DNA from: Casuarius casuarius
Taxonomy: Eukaryota; Chordata; Aves; Casuariiformes; Casuariidae
Reading direction: 5' to 3'
Length of the DNA stretch: 64,000 nt
NCBI GenBank assembly: GCA_003342895.1
Contig: PTFA01000192.1
Location: 386,176 to 450,175, forward strand
This document shows positions 30,901-43,288 of this stretch, one piece after another. The position numbers and the translations under genes are program-made. Within the stretch, counting starts at the first letter, position 1. Every line of letters starts with the position of its first letter. The notes beneath the pieces were generated by a model. The model did not search any database. It was given only the letters and a program-made list of their open reading frames with translations, and had not been told where the DNA came from.

Positions 30901-33900
30901 GAGCCCATTACGGTGCTGACCCAGGGTCACTCCAGGCAGCCGAAGAAGGTCATGGCCACAGACTGCATTCCACCACTGCCTTAATCCCAGAGATTAGAGC
31001 AATTGAGCCACCATGAATCCAACACCAGCTTTCCTGTCTCCCTCCCGCCACCACACACCATGCTCACACGTCCCAGAGGGCTCTAATCCCTCACCCTGCA
31101 CTGCTCCAAACAGCTTTCCAATGGGTCTGAGGCAACAGCCCATCAAACTCTCAGAGTCTTGTAGCCCCTGGAGCCATCACAGACCAGGAGGCAACCTTGC
31201 CTCAGCGCCACCTTCATCCTTGCAGAACACCTGATCTCCACAGATGATGAAAGGTTTCTCTTGAGGAGAAACCAGAGAACTGAGGCAAACGCTGCAGCCT
31301 TGCAATGCAGGACACATCTGTACAAAGCAACTAGGCCTAGGATCGTCTACACCTCCAGCCCAGATGGTGCCAGAGCTAACGAGATGCTGCCTTAGAAACC
31401 TCTTAGTTTCTTGGAGCAAGAGGCCTGTACACTGCACAGCCAGCTTTGATCTGCGGGAGGCACCAGGCAGAGAGCACAGAGCAGAGCTCCCAATGTGGCT
31501 GGCAGAGGAGATCAAAGCTCAGCCTTCCAGAGCTGTCTCGTGGATGACCTGAACCAGCGTCACTTGAGGCTATCGAAGAGTCAAATCCTGTGCCCTCTGA
31601 TCTCTGCCTGGTGTTCTAAACTCCTCTCCCCTTGATAGCAGCCCATTAGCAGTGACCCCAGCAGGACAGCAAAAAGTCCACTCCCCGCGTCTTTGTCTTC
31701 TCCTTTCCAAGTCTCCCTGCTCCCTCCTCCCTCCCACTGGGATCAGAGCTCAAATCCGCTTTAGCAAAGTGAAACTGGTGCAAGCAGGCAAAGGCCAGGA
31801 GATTTGGGGGATTTAGATTTCACTTGTTTCCTGCCCTCCCCCTCCTGCCCCCTACACTCCCCAGTCAATAATGCGAAGGAATCTCGCACGGGCAGAGGAG
31901 TTATATAGCTCACAGAGCAAAGCTCTGACAGGGCTTAACCGAGTCCTCTCCACCCTGCCCAGCACCGAATGCTCAACCCTGAGCCGAGAGGAAAGGGGGA
32001 ACCTGCAGGCACCCTGCTTTGGGAGGAGAAAGAAGGGCTAAAATCTTTCCATCCACCTCTTTCAGCCTCTCTTACGGCCCAGCACTGGGAGGCCACTGCT
32101 TTGCGTGCCAGGGTCCCTGGGCCTCAGCTGCTGATGAGTCAGTGTGGCAGTGCAGGGGTTGGTCATCTCCCGGCATGGCTGACACAAGGCAAGGACTGAC
32201 TGGGAAGAAAAACAGCCGGGCGGGCTCTCCTGCACGTCCACAGCCCCTGATTTCATGGGCATGACCCTATTTCCTGGGCACTTTGCCTAGGTGAGGTGAG
32301 GTGCGGGAAACTACAGCGTGTGCTGCCACCCAGATACAAAGATCCCTTCATTGGATCCCCTCACCCCTCCCCACACTGTCTTCAGCTCCTCACTGCCCCC
32401 TTCTTCCCATGTCCCCTTTGTTTTCAGCCCTGGAGATGGTGCTGGTTGGCATTTTGGCTTCGAGTCATGCCGACATTTTCAGCAGCTGGCCTCCATTTGA
32501 GAGCTGCTCCCTGTCCCACCCTGGGGAAGGAGAGCCACCAAGGCGAGCTTTACTGACCGTCAAGCACAGAAACCCTCCCTTCTTCTTCCTTTTCTCCCCT
32601 TTCCCTCACCGTCCACCCCCATTTTAGTTTGTTTGGCTCCTTGAATAATGCTCGCCTCACACATGAAGTGGGTACAAATTTGGGGGGGGGCGCAGACAGG
32701 ACCGTAAGCCCCGCCCAGCACTGCTGGCTCTAGCATTTAGGACCAGACAGGTATCGTGGCCATCAAGATATGTCTCAGCCCTTCTCACCTAGCACTTGGG
32801 CCCATGGAGATTGCAGTGGCGGCGTGGAGCTGGAGGGGCTGCCAGCTGTCTCGACTGTGCTTCTGGCAGACCCTCCACCTTCCCTCATGTGCCACAGTGG
32901 TGCTTACTGCCGTGACCATGTGCTCCTTGCTTTGCTGGGGGTTGGAGATGGCCCCCTCACCCTTGACCCCCCCCCACTCCTGGCAGCTCCTTTCTCTCAA
33001 GCCTCTTCTAAGCCAAATCTGAGTCCAGCATGGGAGTGNATGTGAAGTGCTGAGAGAATGAGGAGAGTGGTTTGGAGCCAAATCCCCTTCCTCTCCTAGC
33101 TCCTTCCCCTCCCCTGCAACTGCCCCAGGGGACATTTGTCTACATAACACTGATGCAATGTGGCACTGCTGTCTGCCACAGTGGCTCCCTCCAGCTCCCT
33201 GTTTGCCTCCCTCTGTCTCCTGCAGAATGGCACCTTTCATACACTGCAGCTCCCCAGTGCTTTCTGCGGTACGGAGCCGGAGCCCACAAGCCCCGTGAGC
33301 AAACACGGCTTCAGGCCTGCACACAGCAGTCACCCACTCTCAGCTGCCTGTGGTGCTTGAGTCCAGTTTACACAGCAGCATGTAAGACAGCACTGGATTA
33401 TCGCTCAGTCTACTAGATGCCTTTCAAGAAGATTTTTCAGTCCTCTTTCCAGCCTTTGCCATCCCCACCCAGCACCAGTTGCTGGATACACACTTGGTTT
33501 AAGGGTTGTTTCCAGGCAGTGTCCGTGATCATCAGCTCTAGTTCCCGTTTCTCCGCCTCACATACTGCTAATGCACTCTTTACCCAGCCTACATGGAAAT
33601 ATAATCTAGAGAGCCCACATTTTCTGAAGCAACTTGCCATTTGGACTGTGAGGTTTGTGTGGCCACCTCAGAAGGGTGGGGATGTGTGAACAGCCAGGGC
33701 TCTTTGCAGAGATCCTGGTCAAACATCTGAGACTGAGCCATCTAGAGCTTGACCTGGCTGTTCTCAGTTTGTGCCAACACGTAGGAGCTATACCTTGGAG
33801 ACAGCATAGACAGAACAGCATGTGGGATGAGGAACAGCGGGAACCCAAAGGAGGAAGACCCAGCAGCAACTTGGCTGCAAGGCTATGTTAGGGTGACTCA

Positions 33901-33988
33901 GGGCTACAATCCTGGTAGCTTTTAGGCTACCTCTCCTGGACTTCTGTGGGCTCAGTTTTTCCCCCTCACGCTCACAGAAAGACACACA

Positions 33989-34042
<54 letters not shown>

Positions 34043-37000
34043 CCTACCCAAGTCAGATGCCAGCCTGACCCTTACACCGCAACCGCAGCTTATTCTGCCT
34101 CATGGTCCCATACAGGCCGACATAGCACTGAAAGCCGCAATCCACACTAACAACGGTGACTCAGAAAGGAGACATTCAAGAAAAGCAGCTGGGTTAAAAA
34201 CCCAGCAGCATGCAATAGTCACAACCCCAGATCTGATCCTGCAAGCTTCTCCGCATGACACACTTTCTAGCCACACGATGCCCTAAGAAATGCCAGGGGG
34301 GGTCTTTGCGAGATCTCTACTGTCTACTGACAGCAGTGTCCCCCTGCTATGAACTACTGCTCTCAGTCTCGTTAGGCTGGAGGTGGATTCGCATTGCCAT
34401 AGGAGCCATGCCATAGGAATAGGGAGCTAGTCAGGTATTTGAATGTCACCATGGGCAGTGTGGTGTCTCTGTGTGCTGCTACTGTAATAGCTATAGAGAA
34501 TTTTACTGCTCTGCTATGTTTTTACAGGAAATACAATGTTTGAAGGGCAGCCAGTGCTATAAAATCCAGAAATATTTTGCAACAAAGGAACAATACCTTA
34601 AAATAACACTTCNGGAACAGAAAGATGGGATTTCTCCCCTCCAACACACACCCTTCTGCCACAGATTCAGACATGAAGATGTGGGAAAGGGGAACCAGAG
34701 GGAGCTGGGAAGTGGAGGAGCGAGGGGCAAAGTATAAAGGAGATAGTTAATAAAGACACAAATGGAAGAAGATGGTGAGGTGACATGGGGAGGTGATGGC
34801 TCTATTGAGTGGAGGCAACAGGGAAGGACAGAGCAAGCCAGCTGCCTACCAAGACAGAGGCAAAAGCCTGGTCAGTGGGATGAGAGCTAAGTATCATTGT
34901 TTTGCCTGTGGTCCGGAGGCTGATGGCAGGGTCTGAGGTTGGAATAACTGCTGTGATAAAGAAAAGGGAAGGCAGCAGGGAACAAAACAGGAAGGCAGGA
35001 AAGGCCATTAGCAGAGACGACTGTGATCATTCCCTGCCTTCAACTTTTCAAAGAAATCTCTTGCTTGAGTTGCATTAAACCCTGATGCCTTGGGGTAAAT
35101 GGGCTGACGCAGTAGAGGGAGAAGCTAACGCCCAAGGACCTGCTTTTCCCTCATGGGCAAGGAGATTTGAAGTCAGGAGGAGACTTGGGCATTGGCTGCT
35201 GAACAGGGTGCATTTTGCTCCTACTTGGAAGAAATGTCCCTTGCCCCAATCCTGGGTTGAGGGCTCCCTCCCAAGAAACACCATCGGGGCTGGAGAGGGA
35301 ACGAGAGGGCCTGTTCACATGAGGCTGATGGCCCTGATTTGTGTTGGCTGGTGCAAAGCAAACAGGGTGAGGGTACTGGGTAACTCCAGCCTTGTAGCAG
35401 AAAGTGTTTATAATTGGTTGTTGGGTTATTTGTGGAGACCGTCAGATGGGAAAGAAGTGGAGCAGCCACCCTGCATGCATCGCTTGTGTGAGATGGCTCT
35501 CTGTGCATGCACACATCTGTGCACACCTGCAGGCCCACTGCAATCTTTCTAGGCATCCCATCAGACCCTCCAGCACTGCCTCTTCCAGAGAAAGGAGGAG
35601 TGGGTTGGAGAGGGAGGGTATGGAAAGGACACAAAGAGCTGCACAAAGCAAAAATCAAAACAGATGCTAAAAAAATGGTGGGGCCAGAGGGAAGAGCGTA
35701 TGTGTGTACTGGCAAGAAGGAAAGGGTNTCTCTCCAGAGGCAAAGGGAGATTGGGACCAGTTTGAACCAACATGTTCATCGCAAGAGAGCCCACTAAGGC
35801 TGGGACTATTGCAGGTTTGTTAAGTGCTGTAGGCCTCCAGACAGCCAGCTCTGCTGACAACACTGCTCAGCCATAAAGGACTGTCTGTGTCCAGGATATA
35901 TACCTGGAGAGAGACTGCTTTCTCTCTTTCCTGCCTTCCTTCCCTCTCTTCATTTCTAGCAGGTTTAAGCACCCATTTCTAGCAGAGTCTCCTCTTGCCT
36001 AGATGTCCCTGCTTGTTGCCCCTGCATGGCCTGCCAAAACTGGGATCACCAGCCAGCCAGGTCTGCGGCTGGCCAGCAGGAAGGTCGTGTGCATGCCTCC
36101 AACCACTGCTCCCTTCCCCTGACCTTTTTCCTCTGCCATAACTTCATTTCCCACTTTCTCTATGGCACTGTGCAGAAGATAATCCCCATTAGCACTGGGA
36201 CCCGTGTTCAAACAGGCTTGAGGCAATTGCAAGTGACTTAAGTTTGGTGGGGCTCAGCCCAGTTCCCGTTAGTGAGCAACTTCACCCAACAAAGAAGGTG
36301 AGCTAAGAAAATCAGTTCTCCCCTGATAGCCAGACAGTTATTTCCAGGCAAGGACCAGGACTAGAGTATACTGGGTTAGGAAGGAAGGACACCAGGCAAA
36401 GTTAGAAGGAAAAAAAGTGGAAAAGCAAGATAAGGGCTGCTGTGTGGGATGGAGGTGAGCTCTACTGAGGAAGCTTTCACTATATCCAACAGCCATTCTT
36501 GCCCCATTCCGCGATCACCAAATGTGCCTCCTGCGAGGGATCTCCCTGCAGGGAAGAAAATCTTTTCAAGGGACACCCCCTTAATCCCATTAAATCTCCA
36601 TCCTTCCACATGACCACACAGTCCTCTCCACAACACCTCAGCCTCACGCTCCCCATCTCCCTGCCTGCTCTTACCTCCAGAGCTTCCCCAAGGTCTTACT
36701 GAGCTCCGCATTGTGGAGGTGCGGGTACTGGTCAGCCAATTTCCTGCGGGCAGCTTGTGCCCATACCATGAAGGCATTCATGGGCCGCTTCACATGGGGT
36801 TTGCTCTTGTTACTTCCATTGACCCGAACGGGCATAGGTACCAGGGTCCAGTCATAGCCGCTCAGCACCTGGCTGACCGCCTCCCGGATGCACACAGGGA
36901 ATTTGTCATCATCTGCCTCCGAGTCTTGCTGTTCCTTCTTGACCTTGCCCATCTCTCCGTTTCCAGAACCAGCAAGGTGAGGAGAGTTGTCTGATGCCAT

Positions 37001-37084
37001 GGAAGGTCCTGGTGAGAGACAGTGGTGGTCTTCAGAGCCCACCGGGCTCATCTCCACCTCTGAAAGGTCTTGGTCATCAGCCAT
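27996..37084 (-). CDS. SOX10: Transcription factor SOX-10, 3 coding exons
   Basis: SoxE-group HMG-box factor that specifies neural crest, melanocytes and peripheral and oligodendroglial cells; it acts in the nucleus. Coding exons in transcription order: 37084-36675, 29373-29108, 28711-27996 (stop TAG 27998-27996). All introns are GT/AG; phases join to 1392 bases, 463 residues. Visible parts: acidic N-terminus [19 protein letters not shown]; dimerisation region about residues 60-96 ([18 protein letters not shown]); HMG box about 97-175, starting [20 protein letters not shown] and split by the first coding intron after GKLW; basic PRRRKNGK; K2 region with VKTE; a short alanine run; and a Ser/Tyr/Pro-rich transactivation end closing YTTLSRP. 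The N at 28449 is a wobble base of an Ala codon, so the residue is not in doubt. The start is the first ATG in its exon, 49 bases after the acceptor. Confidence 0.98.
28712..29107 (-). other. SOX10: Last SOX10 intron
   Basis: A 396-base intron between the second and third coding exons, with normal donor (G then GTGAGT) and acceptor (cattgcag). Nothing else seen in it. Confidence 0.9.
31901..31907 (-). promoter_or_regulatory. TATA-like element in SOX10 intron
   Basis: Minus strand TATATAA, flanked by GC-rich sequence (GAGC before, CTCCTCTGCCCGTGCG after). A 15-base perfect hairpin CAGAGC-AAA-GCTCTG lies at 31913-31927. It has the layout of a core promoter, but no start site can be shown. Confidence 0.25.
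33987..34038. repeat. (CG)/(CA) dinucleotide microsatellite
   Basis: A short gcgcgcgc run followed by about 22 CA units in the large SOX10 intron. Alternating purine-pyrimidine throughout. Confidence 0.97.
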
Positions 37085-37133
37085 TGTCGCTCTTGAGCCT
37101 TCTCTCTCTTCCTTCTCAGTATCCTTCTTCTCA
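37085..37133 (-). other. SOX10: SOX10 5'UTR part of first coding exon
   Basis: On the minus strand a strong acceptor (cctcccctgcccag) ends at 37134. The exon then starts TGAGAAGAAGG and runs 49 bases, purine-rich, to the ATG. Confidence 0.75.
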
Positions 37134-37832
37134 CTGGGCAGGGGAGGGAGGAAGACAAAAACAAAGGAAAGAAAGAAAAGAGGAAAAAAAAGAGAAATGG
37201 AAGAGCAAAAACCAAATCTAAAAGGGACTCCAAACTCTCCAAAGAGCTGACCACAAGACAGGGGCCACTTGATAAAAGTGCAAGCAAAGCAATTGCCATT
37301 CACACCACAAAACCCGTGATCAGTGGGGGTGGGGATGGGTTGGGGCCACTGATTAATTGGAAGCTCCCTATCTCTGCAATAGTCCGGATCTGACATGTAT
37401 AGAGGGGCCTGTGGCAGCTGTCCGGGTGTGCTGAGGACAGAAAGAATAAGAGGGTTTGGGGACCCGAAAGGAGAGAGACATAGACAGGAAGCAGGATGGG
37501 GGGAGCAGCTGCAAAACTTGTGTCAGGAAGTGACCCTTTCTTTTTAAGACTTGCCTTGAAATGCTAGCATGGTGCACAGGGGAGTCGTGGGAGAGGGAGC
37601 GCCAGCAGCCGTATTGATAAACCAGAACAAACCTATCTCCAGCTATAGGGGAAACTGAGCAGGAGGCACTGTGAGGCAGGGAAGCCAACGAGTGCCGTGA
37701 ATTGGCATACAGCAACCCCAAGCCCGGCCGGAGGAAAGTACCCTTGCACAGACACCCATCCCTCACCCACCTCATTGCAGCTCATGAACCAAACACTTAA
37801 AATACATCCAGATTACATCCTCCCAACATGCA

Positions 37833-37886
<54 letters not shown>

Positions 37887-38321
37887 TATACACACATATA
37901 TATATATACATACATACACACAAAGTTTAACTTCCTTTGACAAAAGGCAAGGATTTGAGTTGCCTGCCCCATACACTCATTCCTCTCTCACTCTGTTTGC
38001 AGTCACCTCTAAAAATCCCTGCCGTGATGCAGCAGTTCCCCACTTCAGAAAAGACGCACTCTGAGAATAAAGGCCTCTCTATCCCACCATCCAGAAACAA
38101 AAAGGAGAAGAAAGAAAAAAAAAGGTCATAAAAAAGCATGTCTCTGGTTTTGCTGAAAAAGAGCCATCATGGGGCAAGGGCTGTTACCCCTCCGCTTACA
38201 GAGGAAGACAAGGAACCTTGCTGAAGACATTGAAAAAGTAACAGAAAGTAGGAAAAAAAGAGCGAGTGAGCGAGCGAATGTGTGTGCGTGCGTGCGAGTG
38301 AGCTCAGGTAGGAAAACTTAC
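37134..38321 (-). other. SOX10: SOX10 5'UTR intron
   Basis: An intron of about 1.2 kb is inferred between a donor at 38321-38320 (GCAAC then GTAAGT on the minus strand) and the acceptor at 37134. It contains the self-complementary TG/TA/CA tract at 37831-37922. Confidence 0.55.
37831..37922. repeat. Compound (TG)n(TA)n(CA)n(TA)n(CA)n microsatellite
   Basis: About 90 bases of alternating purine-pyrimidine. The first part is self-complementary (TG block, TA block, CA block) and could extrude as a cruciform. It lies about 400 bases inside the inferred SOX10 5'UTR intron. Confidence 0.97.
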
Positions 38322-38460
38322 GTTGCTGGCTGGTGTGCCTGGCAAATCCTGCGAGGGCTGTAATTTGTATCCCAATAGCCCCTCTGTTCTCTCCTCCGAG
38401 CCCTGGCGGCTTACAGGAGCGCTGCGCGGGGAGGCTCTCAGGCAAGTGCCATTCCTAGAG
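38322..38460 (-). other. SOX10: Inferred noncoding first exon and promoter-proximal region of SOX10
   Basis: Upstream of a strong minus-strand donor lies a locally GC-rich stretch (CCCCGCGCAGCGCTCC on the minus strand). Position, donor quality and composition fit the 5' noncoding exon known in other SOX10 genes. The upper boundary is a guess; no TATA box is evident. Confidence 0.45.
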
Positions 38461-39189
38461 GGAGGCTTGGTTTTTACTAATACCCTGGCTGGATGTCTCT
38501 AGCAGGCTTTGCTGCTTAGCACCGGGGGAGGGAACGGCAGAAGGTGGAGCTAAGCACTCCTCAGAGCCAGAATACAGTCCGCTGGTGCTGGCGGGGAGGG
38601 GACACAGGCAGCCCCCCACCCCACCTCGGGTGCATGCACGTTCCTCACTTTCCCCAGTGCCAGCTTCTTCATGAAAACTGCAGCCAAGTTATTGTCCTGC
38701 TCTCAGCCTCATGGCTGCAGTTGTGATCACGCTAGAGGGTTAAACTCGGGGTTTTGGGGGGCTGCTGAGTGCAGGAAGGGAGCCCATCCAGGGTGAGTCA
38801 GGGAGATAGTCATGTGGTCCAGGACTGGGTGCTCTCTCCTTCCTTCAGCCAGAGCGGTTGCTCGTATGGGGCCTGGTGCCCTGGATGCTCCCAATGAGTT
38901 GTCAGTCCCAGTCACAGAGTCTCATGAGGACCCAAGTGTGCTGCAACAANCTGGCCAGGGTCCCCAAGGTCAATACACTGCCAAAAGGGGCATCCTGATT
39001 TGAAGACCTGATCCTGNGGGGTAGGGATGGGGATGGAGGAGTTCAGGAGTCTCCTGAATATGAAGGACACTAGATCCAGGGAAAATATTGCACCACTGGA
39101 CGGTGGCTATCAGTTTGAATCCTTCTGAGGACTTTTGCACCCTAGAGATGGGTTTGTCACAACACATGTGTCTAAGACAACTAGGCTCT

Positions 39190-39231
39190 GCTCCTTTGAC
39201 AAGCTGAACTGCTCCTTTGACAAGCTGAACT
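39190..39231. repeat. Perfect 21-bp tandem duplication
   Basis: gctcctttgacaagctgaact occurs twice back to back and a third partial copy (gctcctg) follows. The identity suggests a recent event. Confidence 0.95.
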
Positions 39232-42200
39232 GCTCCTGAAAACAAATATGGGGTGAGTCTTTTACAATGAAAGAATCTCACACACGCTCACTCTTGTTCA
39301 CCCCTTGCTGCTTGTGCACTGGGACAAATACAGGATCTCAGCACTTGATGGTTTAGGATGATTTCCATCAGATCTTTCACTTTCTAGCTTGTTTTCCTTT
39401 CCAAGCCCCCTGAGAGTTGCCTTCTTCACATTGTTTCCTTTCTCACTGGGGCTGGTAAAGAACAACGCCAACCCTTTAACCACAAAAGGTCGCCCAAGAA
39501 AAAGAATCTGAGATCGATCATCCCAGATCCTCCAGAGCTGGCAGTGAGATAGACCTAGCTCCTGCCACTGAGTCTTTACTGGAGAGCCCACTTGAAGATG
39601 ATTCAGTGCTACACCAGAAGAGATGAATGGATGGGACCCAGGGCAAATACTTTCAAGAGATTTCAAGAACATACTCAACTTTTGTAGCAGATCTTCACTC
39701 TCCAGAAGCCCTGTGTTAGAAAGATCCAGCAAATACTGGCTGCCAACACATGAAGCATAATGGAACCAGTCCCAAGGATGGTGCCGAGCATCTGAGCTAA
39801 AGCACTCAGAGCAAACCTGAGGCTGGCTGCTGTCATTGCAGACCTGATTGACAGCATAGGAGCATATTCCTTGCACGTGCACCTCTGTCTGGTATGAATA
39901 TAGCTCTGAAACTGTAGTGTGGTGACAAGGAAAACCTCACTAGAGCCCAGCGAGANGTCCTTACTGAACTGAGTTCAGAGTGAGAACTGCTGCACGTCNT
40001 TGGCATCAAACAGGTGGCAGATAGAGGTGCTTAAAGGTGATGTTGTGGAACAATTTTGCACACCCAAAAGAAACCTCTCAAGGGATCATCTCTTGCTTTT
40101 CTTCTCTTTCTTCAGCTCATATTATCCCATCCCAGAAGAAAAGGGGCTCAGATACTCCTCTTACATCATGCTTTTTTCCCTTTGGAGGAAAAGAATATGG
40201 GTGCCTTTCTCATACACACTGAGAAAATCTGTTGGAGATCCTAGCAAAGCAAAATCAAGGCCCTGCTTCCTTGGCCAAAGCAGCAGCTGGTGAATCTCAG
40301 CTTTTGTAGTAGGGGACAAGTTATCTCACCAAGAGGAGATCCCAGCTCCAGACAAGGATTGTGGTTGTCGCAAGAAGGGGTCTCACAGCACAGAGAGGAG
40401 CAGCTTGGCAGCTAAACCCCTGCCCGGCAGAAAGAAGAACATGGAAAATAAATGGGACGAGGCTGCTCCTTCGTTCAGGCCAAAGACGTCCACAGCCCAC
40501 TGGACGCAGAGTCACCAATGCTGCTGAGCTCATTGCATCTTCCCGCAGCCAGCAAGGGTCATCCTTAAGTTGGCAGGAGCCTGTGTGTGGGGTGCAGGCA
40601 TTGCCACAGAGGAGCGGAAGAGCTGGAGGGAGGGGGAGGGTTCATCGCCTGTCCCACGGGGAGATAGCCACCACTGAGAAACACTGCCCCAATTGTTCCC
40701 CTGGCTGCAGCTAACATCCAACCTGAGATGGGGGAAGGGCACCGCAGAAAACAGGCAGAAAAGGGTGTTTATTTGCCCTGCCTCCAGGTGGCTGGTTCTT
40801 ACTGACCCCATGGGAAAGAGGTGATGGGGGAGGGATTTCCCACTGTCCTCCAGAGTGTGGATACAGGATGTNAAGCAGTAGGGAGTGAGATGCCAGAGGC
40901 TGGAGGTCTTGCTAGCACTTTGTTAGAGAACAACCCACATAAGGTGAACAGAGAGCCTCTCAGGGCACCTGGAGGGAGCTTCACCACCTGGTTAGCTCAC
41001 AGCCCAAAACACAGTGGGGTCTTGGCAGGACCTGTAGGGAAAGATCCCTCCTTGATCCCAGTGGGACAGTGGGTGGTGGGGCTTCTCATGTTCCCAAACA
41101 TGAGAAGAAAGGGAGCAAACCTAGAAGTGATTTCAGTAACCCACGGGGCTCTGGACCATTGCTTGTCCTATTGCTCACCAGCTATCACCTGCCAGACGTG
41201 AGACAGGTCCTTATCGTGCCTTCTGTTGGAAGATGTGTGGGTGCCTCAGTTTGACAGGGACACACCAAAAGAGCTGGGCATGGCTCAAAGTAGTGCATAT
41301 CTTCTACACAGTTTTTGCTAATATGCAATCTCAACGTTGCCTCATATTTAAATGGCAGATAAAGGGTTTTTTCCTTCCTTCTGCCTTTTTCTAGCTCCCT
41401 CTCTTTCTTCTTTTCATCTCCTTTGGCCCCACCTCCTCTTTCTCTGTGAATTCTCTTTCCTTGTAGTCCTTTTTCTTTTCCTGTTTCCAACTCCCCCTTG
41501 CAGGACTGACTGCAGGCAAATGCTTGTATACCCTTTCCAAGTCTTTTCTGTTCATTTTTGTCCTTTTTCTTGTGCTATGAAAAGGTAAGGACAGGAGAGA
41601 GCCATAGAAGAATATACCTCTACTGCAATGGGGAAAAGCGTGATGCTTTCTCTTCAGTTCAGATGAGAAGACAGAGAGAGAAATGACGGAGAATAGACCA
41701 TCTCTGTCTCAGGAATTACTGTGGGTGGCATGTCCCTTCCTCCAGTATGTTCTAGGAGCCTTTCTTAGAGACAAGGACCTTCCAAGAGCCACTACTGGCT
41801 ACAGCATCTAATTGTATTTCAGAAGTCATTTTTCTAAATGCAAGATTTCCTTATGATTAGGATAAGTTTTCATATAGCAGGCTTCCATCTCTTCTTTTCA
41901 ACATATATTTATCTATAGGTGATGTTCCCCAGGTGCAAGGATTTGGTGATGAATGAAAAGGGATAGTCCTTCGTCTCTAGCTGGAGACGTTGCTAAGCCA
42001 CAAGCTTCCTGTGTTACTCTGGCAAAACATTTTCATTGTGCCTCAATCCCCAATATGCAGAGGCAGAAAGATGCCACCTCTCCACCCATAAAAGCACATT
42101 GGGAGGGCAACAGGTAAAACTGCAGTGGGAAAGGGAGATGTCCCATCCCTGTAGATGCCAGTGATGCACCTGGGAGCGCAACCTGCACGCTGCACTTGGG

Positions 42201-43204
42201 ACAGTCATGCTAGGGGTTACTGGCTGCACAAGAGGAAAGGGTCTGGTGGGAGCCAAAGACCTTCCTGGGCTATCTATTACAGTGGCCCCCATTGCCCTGG
42301 TCTTTATCTTCTCAAATCACCCATGCAGCAGGAAACTCCCTGGGAAACCTGTCTAGCCCTCCAGTCGCCAGCTTCTCCCACACTGTTCCAAGGACTAAGG
42401 GGAAGGTGCCCTGCCCTGAGCTGCACGTTCAGCAGGTTGGGTGGGTCATCACAGGGGCAGCCTGCAGGAGGACGGGGGCTCCCTGCTCAGCAGGGTTTCA
42501 ACAGGGGAACACGCCACTGGGACACCAAGGCCCACGTCCACTGCCAGGGTGGATCCACTGAGGTTGCTGGGGATGTATTTGGCTAGATAACACCCATCNA
42601 CTGTGCTGTTGGGAAGGGAGGAGCGAGGACTTGATTAAGATGGGGACTATGAAGAGGGGAAAGTCTGTCTGCAGGAAAGAAATGGGAAAAAGCACAGATA
42701 ATACCTGAGAGCAAAAAAAAACAGATCTGAAGAAACCCACCAGGAGCTTTTGGTGTCCCCTAGGTCACATCTGCTGTTAGCCTCCGGTGGGCAAGGGTGT
42801 GTGCGGCATCCCCTGTGTACCCCAAATACCTTGAGCGGCTGCACCCCAACAAGCTCCCGAGTGTGAGAGACAGGAACAGCTTTTGTCCCAGGCCCAGCTC
42901 GGGGGCACAGCACTGGTATTGTCCCAGGAGCGCCTGGGAAAATGGGAGGGGTTCCCCATGAAACCTTTCCATACAGTAAAACCACGTCAGAGCTGGGGGG
43001 GAAGAGGGGGGAACAGACATTCAAAAAAATACACACACAACAGCCAAACAATGCCTCCAGTGTGCTGAGGGAAAGGGAGACCCATGAATTGGAAGTTTGA
43101 TAAGGATTTTCTCTCGCACTTGCTCGCTCTCTCAACAACCCCTTCAGTTTTCCCAACACCCCCCCTCCTTCCCTTGCCTGCTTTCTTGTTTGGGCCTTTA
43201 ACAG

Positions 43205-43252
43205 TGCGCTGTCTTTGTTCACGATACAGGTGAACAACAATCATGTGATTAA
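43205..43252. promoter_or_regulatory. Candidate SOX/E-box element, about 4.8 kb upstream of SOX10
   Basis: CTTTGTTC at 43213-43220 and GAACAAC at 43232-43238 are two SOX-type sites in opposite orientation, 11 bases apart. A CATGTG E-box follows at 43242-43247, then TGATTAA. Calling it an enhancer is inference. Confidence 0.3.
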
Positions 43253-43288
43253 CACACACACACACACACACATACACACACACACATA
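43252..43288. repeat. (CA)n microsatellite
   Basis: Interrupted CA repeat directly next to the SOX/E-box words. Confidence 0.95.

Larger units (their letters stand above)
29374..36674 (-). other. SOX10: Large SOX10 intron splitting the HMG box
   Basis: A 7.3-kb intron at the position conserved in SoxE genes. No exon recognised. It holds a (CA)n repeat near 33.99-34.04 kb, a GC-rich segment with a TATA-like word and a small hairpin at 31.86-31.95 kb, and an AP-1/MARE-like TGATGAGTCAG near 32132. The remainder shows nothing I can name. Confidence 0.8.

Noticed and set aside
39298..39882. 194-codon minus-strand open frame upstream of SOX10
   Set aside because: It has protein-like length and several Cys, but no domain I recognise, no splice or promoter context, and open frames of this size are expected by chance in 64 kb at this base composition. 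A protein search with no hit would confirm; a conserved hit would overturn this.
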